A stretch of 64,000 bases of DNA, taken from assembly GCA_947331495.1 (NCBI GenBank), contig CAMZOI010000004.1:62001-126000 (forward strand), given 5' to 3'. Made by a program: the position numbers and the translations under genes. Of the stretch, positions 39,238 through 47,180 are shown in pieces. The DNA comes from Erythrobacteraceae bacterium Alg239-R51. Lineage in GTDB: Bacteria > Pseudomonadota > Alphaproteobacteria > Sphingomonadales > Sphingomonadaceae. Under the pieces are notes generated by a model. It was given only the letters and a program-made list of their open reading frames with translations, did not search any database and was not told where the DNA came from. Within the stretch, counting starts at the first letter, position 1. Each line of letters starts with the position of its first letter.

Positions 39238-40035
39238 ATGATTTCGATCGCTACCTGGAATATAAACTCGGTTCGCTTGCGCATGCCGATCGTCGCGCGC
39301 TTTCTCGAAGAGCAGTCGCCCGACATTCTATGTCTGCAGGAAATCAAATGTCAGGAGCACCAGTTCCCGTTCGAAGCGTTCAGAGCGTTGGGCTACGAAC
39401 ATTTCGCGGTCCACGGGCAGAAGGGTTATCACGGCGTGGCGACCGTCGGGAAAATTCCGTTCCGCGATCATTCGAAGCATGACTGGCAAGACAATGGCGA
39501 GGCCCGTCATATCGGTGTCGAACTGACCGATCCCGCACATCAAGGGTTGATCGTGGAGAATGTCTACGTTCCCGCCGGCGGTGACATTCCCGACCGCGCG
39601 CAGAACGTGAAGTTCGGACAGAAGCTCGACTTTTTCGAGCGGATGACGCGCTGGGCGGACGCTATAGAGCGGCCCACGTTAATCGTCGGCGATTTCAACG
39701 TCGCGCCGCTGGAAAGCGACGTGTGGAGCCACAAGCAATTGCGCAAGGTCGTCAGCCATACCCCGATCGAGATCGCGACGTTGCAGCGATTCATGGACGC
39801 GCATGGCTGGGCGGATATCGGTCGCCAGCATATCAAGTCGCCGGAGCGGTATTACAGCTGGTGGAGCTACCGCGCGAAAGACTGGAAGGCTAACGACCGG
39901 GGCCGCCGACTCGATCATATGTGGGCCAGCCCCGAACTCGCGAAGCAGGCGAAGGCGCATTCGGTTCACGAGTATGCGCGCGATTGGGAGAAGCCCTCCG
40001 ACCACGTGCCGCTCGTCACCGAGTTCGATATATGA
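39238..40035 (+). CDS. xthA: Exodeoxyribonuclease III
   Basis: An AP endonuclease and 3'-5' exonuclease for base excision repair. The 265-residue EEP-family protein has NINSVRLRMP (Asn), LCLQEIKCQ (catalytic Glu), YVPAGGDIPDRAQN, VGDFNVAPLESDVW (Asp and Asn), RRLDHMWASPEL and the terminal SDHVPLVTEF with the catalytic Asp-His. The start has no ribosome site, and the putative -10 is 6 nt upstream. ribA follows within 15-50 bp and is probably cotranscribed. Confidence 0.96.
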   Translation: MISIATWNINSVRLRMPIVARFLEEQSPDILCLQEIKCQEHQFPFEAFRALGYEHFAVHGQKGYHGVATVGKIPFRDHSKHDWQDNGEARHIGVELTDPAHQGLIVENVYVPAGGDIPDRAQNVKFGQKLDFFERMTRWADAIERPTLIVGDFNVAPLESDVWSHKQLRKVVSHTPIEIATLQRFMDAHGWADIGRQHIKSPERYYSWWSYRAKDWKANDRGRRLDHMWASPELAKQAKAHSVHEYARDWEKPSDHVPLVTEFDI

Positions 40036-40048
40036 CGGAGTTAGGCCA

Positions 40049-41110
40049 CTGACAGGGCCTTCTCCTTCGCGGCGGGCGGCGCTGGCGGTGGATGCGCTGC
40101 GCCACGGCTGGCCATTGGCGATCGAGGGCGCGCCGCTGCTCCAGCCCGTCGAAACGGCATTTTCCGAGGTTTCGGGCGAAACCATGCTGATATCGGCTAC
40201 GCGCGCGGCCACCCTCAAGCTAGCAAACCAGCGCGAGGCGGCGGTTCCGCGGCATCCGGTGCTGCTGCGCGCCGCGGAACTTTTCGATCTGCCCGCGGCG
40301 CTGGCAGTGGCCGATCCTGCGCTCGATATGCGAAACCCGCTGAAAGGACCGTTCAAGGCGTTGCCTCTCGAATGGGAGAAACAGGCAAAAGCCGCGCTCG
40401 AACTCGCGCGAATTGCGGGAATATTACCCGCCTTCATCGTCGATCCGGAAGGAAGCAGCGAGGCCGCATGTCTGACCGCCAGCGATGTCGGTGCCTTCAG
40501 CGATCCCATGCGGCTCGGCATTGCCACCCGCGCCCGGCTGCCCGTGGCGGCGGCCCAAGGCGCGCACATCGTCGCCTTTCGCAGCCCTGACGATACGCGC
40601 GAGCATCTCGCGCTGATCATCGGCCGTGAAAATTCGGCCACGCCGCCGCTGGTCCGCCTGCATTCCGAATGTGTAACGGGCGATATTCTCGGAAGCCTAA
40701 AATGCGATTGCGGCCCGCAGCTCGATGCCGCGCTTCAGGCGATGGCGACGGAGGAAAAGGGAGGCGGCTGGGGCATTCTGCTCTACATGCGACAGGAAGG
40801 GCGCGGGATCGGCATGGTCAACAAGCTGCGCGCCTATCGCCTGCAGGATCAGGGCTTCGACACGGTCGACGCCAATACCCGGCTCGGTCTGCCCGACGAG
40901 GCGCGAGATTTCCCCACCGCCGCGCGCATGCTGGGCTTGCTTGGCGTGAAGGATATCCGCCTTATGACGAACAATCCCGCGAAGGTCGCAGCATTTGAGG
41001 CCGAAGGCGTGAAAGTGTCCGAGCGCTTGGCACATTCGCTGCCCGACAATCCCCATAACGCCCGCTACCTCGCTACGAAGCGAGACCGGGCGGGACACCT
41101 GCTGCCATGA
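40049..41110 (+). CDS. ribA: GTP cyclohydrolase II
   Basis: This enzyme opens GTP to the first riboflavin intermediate. The C-terminal catalytic half shows RLHSECVTGDILGSLKCDCG with the three zinc cysteines, MRQEGRGIGMVNKLRAY and DANTRLGLPDEARDF. A longer N-terminal part (about 150 residues) has no recognisable catalytic motif and is seen in sphingomonad RibA proteins. The start is unclear. The only in-frame ATG upstream lies inside xthA. I propose CTG at 40049, with GGAG 8 nt before it, because the encoded RRAALAVDALRHGW seems family-conserved. The conservative alternative is GTG at 40088, giving 340 residues. Confidence 0.9.
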   Translation: MTGPSPSRRAALAVDALRHGWPLAIEGAPLLQPVETAFSEVSGETMLISATRAATLKLANQREAAVPRHPVLLRAAELFDLPAALAVADPALDMRNPLKGPFKALPLEWEKQAKAALELARIAGILPAFIVDPEGSSEAACLTASDVGAFSDPMRLGIATRARLPVAAAQGAHIVAFRSPDDTREHLALIIGRENSATPPLVRLHSECVTGDILGSLKCDCGPQLDAALQAMATEEKGGGWGILLYMRQEGRGIGMVNKLRAYRLQDQGFDTVDANTRLGLPDEARDFPTAARMLGLLGVKDIRLMTNNPAKVAAFEAEGVKVSERLAHSLPDNPHNARYLATKRDRAGHLLP

Positions 41111-41416
41111 ACGCAATTGTCATCTAGCTGAACGGGCGGGCGAGCAAGGGACAATTCAGGCGCTGACCGAGACCACGTTTCGCGACATGCCTTTGAGTGA
41201 CGGCGACGAGCAGCATCTCGTAAACGCGCTGCGGCGCGGTCGCGACCTGGTGCTGTTATTGGCGTAGAGAATGCCGAACGGATCATCGGCCATATCGCCT
41301 TCTCGCGCGAGACCATTTCGGAAGGCAGCCGCGACTGGTACGACCTCGGCCCGATGACCGGGGAGCTCGGAGCGCAGCAGCTGGTGCTCGAAGGCGATGC
41401 TCCGCGGGACGGTGGC
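41107..41416 (+). pseudogene. Decayed GNAT-family N-acetyltransferase
   Basis: The remains of a YhbS-like acetyltransferase follow ribA, with the old ATG at 41107 overlapping the ribA stop (ATGA). After a frame change, codons 41130-41269 read ERAGEQGTIQALTETTFRDM and then SDGDEQHLVNALRRGRDLVLL before a TAG. A further frame shift gives VENAERIIGHIAFSRETISE and WYDLGPM (to about 41356). The sequence then jumps to LGAQQLVLEGDA, which resembles the late part of the fold. The middle, including the acetyl-CoA loop, is missing. At least two frameshifts and one deletion make a functional product very unlikely. Confidence 0.75.
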
Positions 41417-42277
41417 CTACGCCGCGGCGTTCGGCTGAAGCCGCTTGCCGATGGCCTGCCCCATGCGGACGCTGTCTCCCGGCCTGAGATCATCGAGCCA
41501 TTCGACCCTGCCCGGCTCGAAGAGCAACACCACGGTCGAGCCGAGAATAAAACGTCCCATTTCCTCGCCTGCTCCGAAGCTGTGCCGGTTCGGTGAGAAC
41601 TCCTGCCTTACGAGCGCAGGCGCGTGGGTTTCGACAAGCCCCGACCAGACCGTTTCGATGCCTGCCACGATCATCGCACCGACCATCACGCTGGCGAAAT
41701 GGCCATCCTCACCTTCGAACAGGCAAGCAAGGCGCTCGTTGCGGGCGAACAGGCCGTCGACATTCTCAGCTGTAACCTGGTTCACCGAAAAAAGGTCGCC
41801 CGGGACGTAGGTGGTCGAAAGCAAATTTCCGGTCGCGGGCATATGAACCCGATGATAATCGCGCGGAGACAGGTAGACGGTCGCGAAGTGCCCACCCTCG
41901 AACCGGCGTGCCGCAGTCTCGTTATCGCCGAGCAACTGGCGGGCCGTGAAATGACGGCCCTTGGCCTGGAAAATCCGGCCCTGCTCGACCCGTCCGATCT
42001 GGCTGATCGTGCCATCGGCCGGACTGAGGATATTGCGCGTTTCGTCGGCCAGCGGTCGAGCGCCCGGCTTCAGTTCGCGCGTGAAGAAATCGTTAAATGA
42101 GGAATAGTCATCGACGTTTCGGGCCGCTTCGCTCATGTCAACGTCATAAGCCGCAATAAAGCGCCGGATAAGCCGGTCCTTCAACCAGCCGATCTTGCTC
42201 GAAGCGATCTTGCCCGCGCTGCGTGATACGGCGTGGTGAGGGAGGATGTGCTGAAGCCAGATGAAGGGTGAAGTCAT
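41417..42277 (-). CDS. psd: Phosphatidylserine decarboxylase
   Basis: An inner-membrane enzyme that makes phosphatidylethanolamine. The 286-residue proenzyme has NDFFTRELKPGARPL, DYHRVHMPATG and the self-cleavage site LGST (within RFILGSTVVLLFEPG), where the serine becomes the pyruvoyl group of the small subunit. The start at 42277 gives the usual MTSPFIWLQHILPHHAVSR N-terminus; an ATG seven codons earlier is possible. It lies 30 bp downstream of the DksA-like gene on the same strand and may share its stress promoter. The acetyltransferase fossil converges on it. Confidence 0.93.
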   Translation of the reverse strand: MTSPFIWLQHILPHHAVSRSAGKIASSKIGWLKDRLIRRFIAAYDVDMSEAARNVDDYSSFNDFFTRELKPGARPLADETRNILSPADGTISQIGRVEQGRIFQAKGRHFTARQLLGDNETAARRFEGGHFATVYLSPRDYHRVHMPATGNLLSTTYVPGDLFSVNQVTAENVDGLFARNERLACLFEGEDGHFASVMVGAMIVAGIETVWSGLVETHAPALVRQEFSPNRHSFGAGEEMGRFILGSTVVLLFEPGRVEWLDDLRPGDSVRMGQAIGKRLQPNAAA

Positions 42278-42307
42278 GATCGGACTGGTCGTGCGCACGG
42301 ACGCGAC

Positions 42308-42571
42308 TTAACGCAACTGGCTATCCTTGCTTCCGCGCCGGTTATACGCCGTGTGACGGACAAACGCGTCCTTGCCGGACTGGCATTCGACGCATCTGCG
42401 CACCCCTGGCAGCGCTTTTCGGCGTTTTTCGGGGATCGGCTCGCCGCACTCATCGCAGTACTGCGCACTTTCGCCCTGAGGCATGCGCGAACGCGCCGCG
42501 CTGACCGCATCGCTTATCGTGTCATCGATCTGGTCCTGAACCGCCCCGTCGCGGGCCCATCCACCTGCCAT
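42308..42571 (-). CDS. DksA/TraR-family C4 zinc-finger protein (YbiI-like)
   Basis: An 87-residue protein of the short DksA/TraR group, probably binding the RNA polymerase secondary channel or another RNA-related target. The zinc site is YCDECGEPIPEKRRKALPG with RRCVECQ, giving the four cysteines. The long N-terminal coiled coil of DksA is reduced to a short helix (QDQIDDTISDAVSAARSRM), as in YbiI. It has a strong AAGGAGG ribosome site and a perfect EcfG-type promoter 22 bp before the ATG. That suggests a role in the general stress response. Confidence 0.9.
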   Translation of the reverse strand: MAGGWARDGAVQDQIDDTISDAVSAARSRMPQGESAQYCDECGEPIPEKRRKALPGVRRCVECQSGKDAFVRHTAYNRRGSKDSQLR

Positions 42572-42592
42572 GAAGGCCTCCTTGATTTCTCA

Positions 42593-42618
42593 AACGATCA
42601 GGTGGAGGGACGTGTTCC
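42593..42618 (-). promoter_or_regulatory. Perfect EcfG (general stress response) promoter
   Basis: On the minus strand, GGAAC (42618-42614), 17 bases, then CGTT (42596-42593). This matches the known EcfG consensus GGAAC-N16/17-CGTT exactly. The predicted start lies some 10-15 nt before an AAGGAGG ribosome site and the ATG at 42571. It should place the DksA-like gene, and perhaps psd behind it, under PhyR-NepR-EcfG control. Confidence 0.7.
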
Positions 42619-43614
42619 CTACCGGCGTTCGAAAGCGCGCAGGTTCGGACCGAGCAGATTGTCGCCAATCGTCAGCCGGTCTCCAGTCCAGTCGGCCACG
42701 AACACGGACTCACGCCGCAGGCCAGGTGCCAATTGTGCATTGTTCTCTTCGATCACCAGCCCGTCGGAGCTGTATTTCGCGCCCTCGGCCCCGACAGCGA
42801 TCAGGGCGGACCAGTTTTCCTTGTCACGGCCCTGTACGAACCAATTGCCGGTGATCGCGCCGCCGCCGCCTTCGGGCAGATCGATCATGTAGTTCGTCCC
42901 TCTTCCATTCGAATCGTCGAAACTGTTGTCGCTTATGAGGTTATAAGCAGCACGCGACTTCAGATAATGTCCGCCGGTTCCCTGTTCGAAACGGCTGCGT
43001 GTCACGCTAAGTCGCCCGTAATCGCCGACATAAATCGAGTGTGCGCAACCCGCGGAATGCTCACATGTGCCAAGCCGCGTGAAAGTGGAACGGTCGATAG
43101 TCAACTCGCTATCGACACCGTTCGTTGTCAAAATGCCCTGCTGGCTGTCGCGAAACCAGCTTTGCGAAATGTGAAGCGGTCCCTGTTCGAGCCGAATGCC
43201 CGCGCCATTGCCGTCCGGAACACTAATGTCGGCGAAGACGATCCCTTCGACCCCCGCGCCGCGTCCGCGAAGGACGAGCGCGGCCTTGCCTTCGCACGCG
43301 GTGCCGCCAAGCAGCGTCTCGCCCGGTTCGACAGCGCGAAACGTGATATTCCCGCTTGTCTGGACTGCGCATTGTTTCCAGTTTCCAGGAGCGATGGAAA
43401 TCGTACCGTCGCGCTCGCCGATCGCGTTCACCGCTTCCTGCAACGAGGCAAAGCCCTGCCCGGTTTCCAGGACCGTGAACGGAGCTGCCGGTCGATCCTG
43501 CGCCAGAAGCGCCGCCAGCGGAATGGCCGTCACCGCGAACAAGGCGACTGTGCCCGTAAGCCAGCGCGGCGTTCGTGTTATCGACGAGACCATGTCCCGG
43601 AAATAGATTCTCAT
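42619..43614 (-). CDS. Right-handed beta-helix repeat protein, exported
   Basis: A predicted exported protein of about 331 residues. The N-terminus has a transmembrane or uncleaved signal segment (WLTGTVALFAVTAIPLAALL). The rest is a pectate-lyase-like right-handed beta helix, with short repeating strands such as NITFRAVEPGETLLGG, VEGIVFADISVPDGNGAGI, LTIDRSTFTRLG and LSVTRSRFEQGTGGHYLKSR. Such proteins act as carbohydrate lyases, epimerases or adhesins; I see no catalytic triad that I can name. The start is uncertain: ATG 43614 or 43593. It lies 37 bp after the hydrolase gene and is probably cotranscribed with it. Confidence 0.75.
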   Translation of the reverse strand: MRIYFRDMVSSITRTPRWLTGTVALFAVTAIPLAALLAQDRPAAPFTVLETGQGFASLQEAVNAIGERDGTISIAPGNWKQCAVQTSGNITFRAVEPGETLLGGTACEGKAALVLRGRGAGVEGIVFADISVPDGNGAGIRLEQGPLHISQSWFRDSQQGILTTNGVDSELTIDRSTFTRLGTCEHSAGCAHSIYVGDYGRLSVTRSRFEQGTGGHYLKSRAAYNLISDNSFDDSNGRGTNYMIDLPEGGGGAITGNWFVQGRDKENWSALIAVGAEGAKYSSDGLVIEENNAQLAPGLRRESVFVADWTGDRLTIGDNLLGPNLRAFERR

Positions 43615-43651
43615 GGTTAACATTACGACAACATCCCGGAGTCTTGACCGC

Positions 43652-44623
43652 TCACTCAGCTTCACCATCCGCCTGCCCGACGAACGCGGCGATCGCATCG
43701 ACCAGTTCCGTCATGACGGGCAGGGACGGGTCGGTATAGGTCGCCAAATTCCCTGCGCGATCCTCGCCGGCGGCACTTTTGAGAACGTGATTCATGTTTG
43801 CTAGCATGACATATCGCGCCGCCGGTTGCGCCGCATGCAACGCCTGACCATCGTCGAGCGTGACCTGCAAGTCTTGCCCCCCTTGAACAATCAGCATCGG
43901 AAGCGCGGTTTCCCCCGCCAGCGCCGCTGGATCGTATGCCATAATGTCAACGAGGAAACCCTGTACCTGAGGCGCAAATAGACCCTGCAAGGCCGGGTGC
44001 ATATCGGACACATTCACCCGGTCGCCCGCTTCGAGCGTATCGATCGCCGTCATGGCATCGGGAAGAATGACGCTATTCGCCGGATTGGCCCGCAATTGAT
44101 CGCGCAGAATATCGCCCAGAGGCCGTCCCGGCACAGCGACAAGAATTGCTCCGCAGATATTATCGACCCGCTGTGCCGCCGCAAGAGCGACAAGGCCGCC
44201 CTCGCTATGCCCAAGCAACCATACGCATTCACGCTGCGTAGCTTCTCGCGCCGAAACGATCCAGGCAGCGACATCCTCGACGTAAGCCCCTATGGTCACG
44301 TTGTTAGGATCGGCGATCGCAGTGTTGCTACCGAACATTCCGCGCTTGTCGATGCGCAAGCTTCCTATGCCTCGTTCACGGAGCGCTTCTGCCAGAAGGC
44401 GGTAGGATGCGGCGGTGACGCCCAGAGGGTTGTTGCCGTCTCGATCGGTCGGGCCGGAACCAGGTATAATCAGCACGACCGGATTGTTGTCCACTGGCTG
44501 GATCAAGGTGCCGGACAGTTGGTCCTCGGGGCCAGGCGCAGTAAGTTCTACCTGTGCAAAAGAATTCGTCGACATGGCGCAACCTGCTGCCGCAATGAAA
44601 ATGGATTTCAACGAATGCTTCAT
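43652..44623 (-). CDS. Exported alpha/beta hydrolase
   Basis: A 323-residue alpha/beta hydrolase with an N-terminal signal peptide (MKHSLKSIFIAAAGCAMSTN, cleaved near SFAQ). The oxyanion region is VLIIPGSGPTDRDGNNPLG. The nucleophile is the serine in GHSEGGLVALAAAQR, the acid is probably in IVQGGQDLQVTLDDG, and the histidine in ANMNHVLK. It resembles serine aminopeptidase S33/acylglycerol lipase-like periplasmic hydrolases. The substrate is unknown. A ribosome site AAAGGG lies 6 nt before the ATG at 44623, and a TTGTGC/TCTTAT promoter is possible within the 73-bp gap to recQ. Confidence 0.87.
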   Translation of the reverse strand: MKHSLKSIFIAAAGCAMSTNSFAQVELTAPGPEDQLSGTLIQPVDNNPVVLIIPGSGPTDRDGNNPLGVTAASYRLLAEALRERGIGSLRIDKRGMFGSNTAIADPNNVTIGAYVEDVAAWIVSAREATQRECVWLLGHSEGGLVALAAAQRVDNICGAILVAVPGRPLGDILRDQLRANPANSVILPDAMTAIDTLEAGDRVNVSDMHPALQGLFAPQVQGFLVDIMAYDPAALAGETALPMLIVQGGQDLQVTLDDGQALHAAQPAARYVMLANMNHVLKSAAGEDRAGNLATYTDPSLPVMTELVDAIAAFVGQADGEAE

Positions 44624-44696
44624 TCGGCACCCTTTCACTCGAACTGTATTCCGAATCGAATAAGAGCGCATTGCGCGGCTTGGCACAACAGCCGCA

Positions 44697-46481
44697 TCAA
44701 CTTCGGACAATCGCGTCGAGAAACTGCTTTCCATAGGCATCCAGTTTCTTTGCCCCGATGCCTGGCAGCGCTCCGAGTTCGGCTATCGTGTTGGGACGCT
44801 TTGCCGCCATTTCTCGCAAGGTTGAATCGTGAAAGACGACATAGGGCGGCACTCCACCAGCTTCGGCCAGTTCCTTGCGCAGGGTGCGCAGAGCTTCGAA
44901 GAGGGGGTCGCCCACCGGGTTTGCTATCGGGTCGCGACGTCGCTGTCGTTGACGTTTCGGTGGGGCCACGATCGCCACTTCACTTTTGCCCTTGAGAATC
45001 GCCCTTGCGCTACCACCAAGGGCAAGTCCGCCATGCTCTGTGGCAACAAGATCGCCACGCGTTTGAAGAGCCCTCGAGAGCGGTTGCAGGAGATTGGCCT
45101 GCTCGTTCTGAACAATGCCGAACACCGATAAATGGTCGTGTCCGCGTTGGCGCACCCGTTCGTCTTCAACCCCGGTCAGGACTTTCTGGAGATGTCCCAT
45201 GCCGAAGCTCTGACCGGTGCGATACACTGCCGAGAGCAACTTGCGCGCCAGTTCGGTGACATCGGTGACGCGGGGCTTTTCCAGGCAATTGTCGCAATTG
45301 CCGCAGGCTTGCGGCGGATCTTCCCCGAAATGCCTGAGCAGGACTGCGCGGCGGCAGTCGGCGGTTTCGACAAGTCCCGCAAGTGCATCGATCCTGGCAC
45401 GGTCTGCCTCGCGCCTCGCGCTCTCGACCTCGGCCAGGCGCTGACGGGCGGTGGCGAAGTCGCCGGCAGCCCAGAACATCGTCGCTTGTGCAGGATCGCC
45501 GTCGCGACCAGCACGGCCGGTTTCCTGGTAGTAGGCCTCGAGTGACTTTGGGACACCGACATGCGCGACGAAACGGACATCGGGCTTGTCGATACCCATT
45601 CCGAAAGCAACCGTGGCGACAATCACCATGTCTTCGCTGAGAACGAACGCCTCCTGGTTCGCAGCCCTAGTCACCGCGTCCAGCCCTGCGTGATAGGGCA
45701 ACACGCTTCGCCCTGTCGCAGCAGCGAGTTTCTCTGCCAGATCCTCGACCTTTCGGCGCGTAGGGCCGTAGATGATACCCGAACCCGGATGCTTAGCCAT
45801 CATTTGGGAAAGCTGGCGCAGGGGATCGTCTTTGTGCCGGATGGCGTAACGAATGTTCGGACGATCGAACCCGGCCAGGATCAGGCCACCCTCAGGAATG
45901 CCGAGTTGGGTCATCACATCGGTTCGGGTCCGGCCGTCTGCCGTGGCCGTCAGTGCGAGCCTCGGAACATTGGGAAACGCATCCATGAGCGGGCGCAACT
46001 GGCGGTAGTCGGGCCTGAAATCATGGCCCCATTCGCTCACGCAGTGGGCTTCGTCCACCGCGAACAGGCTTAGCGGCGCGCTGCTCAGCAGATCGCGAAA
46101 ACCGCGTTGACTTGCCCGTTCGGGAGAGACGTAGAGAAGATCCAGTTCGCCCGCGCGGAACGCATCTTGGGTGCTCCGCCAATCGAAGTCGGCACTGGTC
46201 AGAGTTGCGGCACGAATGCCGTTGGCACGCGCGCTCCGGAGCTGGTCGTGCATTAGGGCAATCAGGGGGCTGATGACCACACACGTTCCGGGCCGCATTG
46301 TCGCCGGAAGCTGATATGTAAGGGATTTGCCCGCCCCCGTCGGCATGACGGCAAGTGCGGATTGCCCAGACAGCACCCGGGCGATGACCTCAGACTGTTT
46401 TCCGCGAAAATCATCGAAGCCGAACAGGGTCTTGAGATGCGCACGCGCCTCGTCCAAATTCACTTCGGCCTCATTCAGCAT
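44697..46481 (-). CDS. recQ: ATP-dependent DNA helicase RecQ
   Basis: A 3'-5' helicase for recombination and replication-fork repair. The 594 residues contain Walker A MPTGAGKS (46-53), the DEAH box in [20 protein letters not shown] and the helicase core [10 protein letters not shown]. The RQC zinc site is visible ([13 protein letters not shown] and CGNCDNC), then the winged helix. A C-terminal HRDC domain ends [20 protein letters not shown]. All three domains are complete and the length is normal. It is divergent from the lipoprotein gene at 46599. Confidence 0.96.
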   Translation of the reverse strand: MLNEAEVNLDEARAHLKTLFGFDDFRGKQSEVIARVLSGQSALAVMPTGAGKSLTYQLPATMRPGTCVVISPLIALMHDQLRSARANGIRAATLTSADFDWRSTQDAFRAGELDLLYVSPERASQRGFRDLLSSAPLSLFAVDEAHCVSEWGHDFRPDYRQLRPLMDAFPNVPRLALTATADGRTRTDVMTQLGIPEGGLILAGFDRPNIRYAIRHKDDPLRQLSQMMAKHPGSGIIYGPTRRKVEDLAEKLAAATGRSVLPYHAGLDAVTRAANQEAFVLSEDMVIVATVAFGMGIDKPDVRFVAHVGVPKSLEAYYQETGRAGRDGDPAQATMFWAAGDFATARQRLAEVESARREADRARIDALAGLVETADCRRAVLLRHFGEDPPQACGNCDNCLEKPRVTDVTELARKLLSAVYRTGQSFGMGHLQKVLTGVEDERVRQRGHDHLSVFGIVQNEQANLLQPLSRALQTRGDLVATEHGGLALGGSARAILKGKSEVAIVAPPKRQRQRRRDPIANPVGDPLFEALRTLRKELAEAGGVPPYVVFHDSTLREMAAKRPNTIAELGALPGIGAKKLDAYGKQFLDAIVRS

Positions 46482-46538
46482 GGGCTACCTGTGGCACAAA
46501 CACTTGGGCACGCAACCGCTTCCCTCGCATTTTTCCCC

Positions 46539-46567
46539 TTGCTCCTTGCTCAAGCCTTACGTTTAAC
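46539..46567 (+). promoter_or_regulatory. Possible promoter of the acidic lipoprotein
   Basis: TTGCTC (46539-46544), a 17-bp spacer and TTTAAC (46562-46567) precede the ATG at 46599 by 31 nt. Both boxes are imperfect. Confidence 0.3.
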
Positions 46568-46598
46568 GACGCGGCAACCCATTGACAGGAGAATTCTC

Positions 46599-46901
46599 AT
46601 GAAGTTTCGTGTTGCTCTGGTCGCATCTGCGACTGTCGCGCTTGCTGCTTGTGGCAGCAATGAAGATGCATCGATCGAGGCTGAGGCCGAGACGGTTGAA
46701 TACACCGCCGACGAGGCGCTGGAAGGCGTCGACGAAGAACCGGTCGCCGATCCGTCGGCCAATCTTTCCACGCCGCAGAACGTCCAGGACGAGGCCGAGG
46801 TCGCTCCGGAAGAAGCTGCAACGATCGAGGCTGCTGGCGACAACGCGGCTGCTACCGCCGAAGCAGCGATGGACGAAATGTACGGCGACGCCGAGAACTG
46901 A
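46599..46901 (+). CDS. Small acidic lipoprotein
   Basis: A 100-residue lipoprotein with signal MKFRVALVASATVALAAC and lipobox LAAC. The mature chain is very rich in Glu, Ala and Asp with hardly any aromatic residues, so it is probably disordered or extended. It has no family I recognise. An AGGAGA ribosome site lies 8 nt before the ATG. A strong hairpin (46912-46954) follows its stop, before another small acidic lipoprotein gene. A similarly acidic lipoprotein is encoded at 52764-53015. Confidence 0.82.
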   Translation: MKFRVALVASATVALAACGSNEDASIEAEAETVEYTADEALEGVDEEPVADPSANLSTPQNVQDEAEVAPEEAATIEAAGDNAAATAEAAMDEMYGDAEN

Positions 46902-46911
46902 GCTTTTATTC

Positions 46912-46954
46912 GCCGGAGTGCCGTAACGGATTTTACGCCCACGCACTCCGGCGA
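46912..46954 (+). other. Strong composite hairpin between two lipoprotein genes
   Basis: CGCCGGAGTGC (46912-46922) pairs perfectly with GCACTCCGGCG (46944-46954), and an inner stem CGTAA/TTACG (46923-46927 with 46934-46938) extends it, leaving a 5-nt bulge. No T-run follows on either strand, so it is not a classical terminator. It sits 10 nt after one stop codon and 13 nt before the next start codon, where it could stabilise the upstream mRNA and limit translation of the downstream gene. Confidence 0.7.
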
Positions 46955-46967
46955 TAGCTTGTGACCT

Positions 46968-47180
46968 ATGATCCGACTCATCTTGTCTTGCGCTGCCATT
47001 GTTACGTTAGCCGCCTGTTCCGGCTATGAGGAAGATGACCCATCCGAGGTCATTACCCAGAGCGAGCGCGAAGCGCTCGATGATGCAGCGGAAATGATCG
47101 AACAGCGCCGTTTGCCTGACGATGCCCTGCCACCGGCCGGGGATGACGAAACCACCGAATTCACGGAGACAGCACGATGA
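46968..47180 (+). CDS. Small lipoprotein
   Basis: A 70-residue lipoprotein. The signal MIRLILSCAAIVTLAAC ends in lipobox LAAC, and the mature part of about 53 residues is acidic (EEDDPSEVITQSEREALDDA). No family is recognised. Its TGA overlaps the start of the acyl-CoA dehydrogenase gene as ATGA, so it is the first member of that translationally coupled operon, although a metabolic link is not obvious. Confidence 0.75.
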   Translation: MIRLILSCAAIVTLAACSGYEEDDPSEVITQSEREALDDAAEMIEQRRLPDDALPPAGDDETTEFTETAR

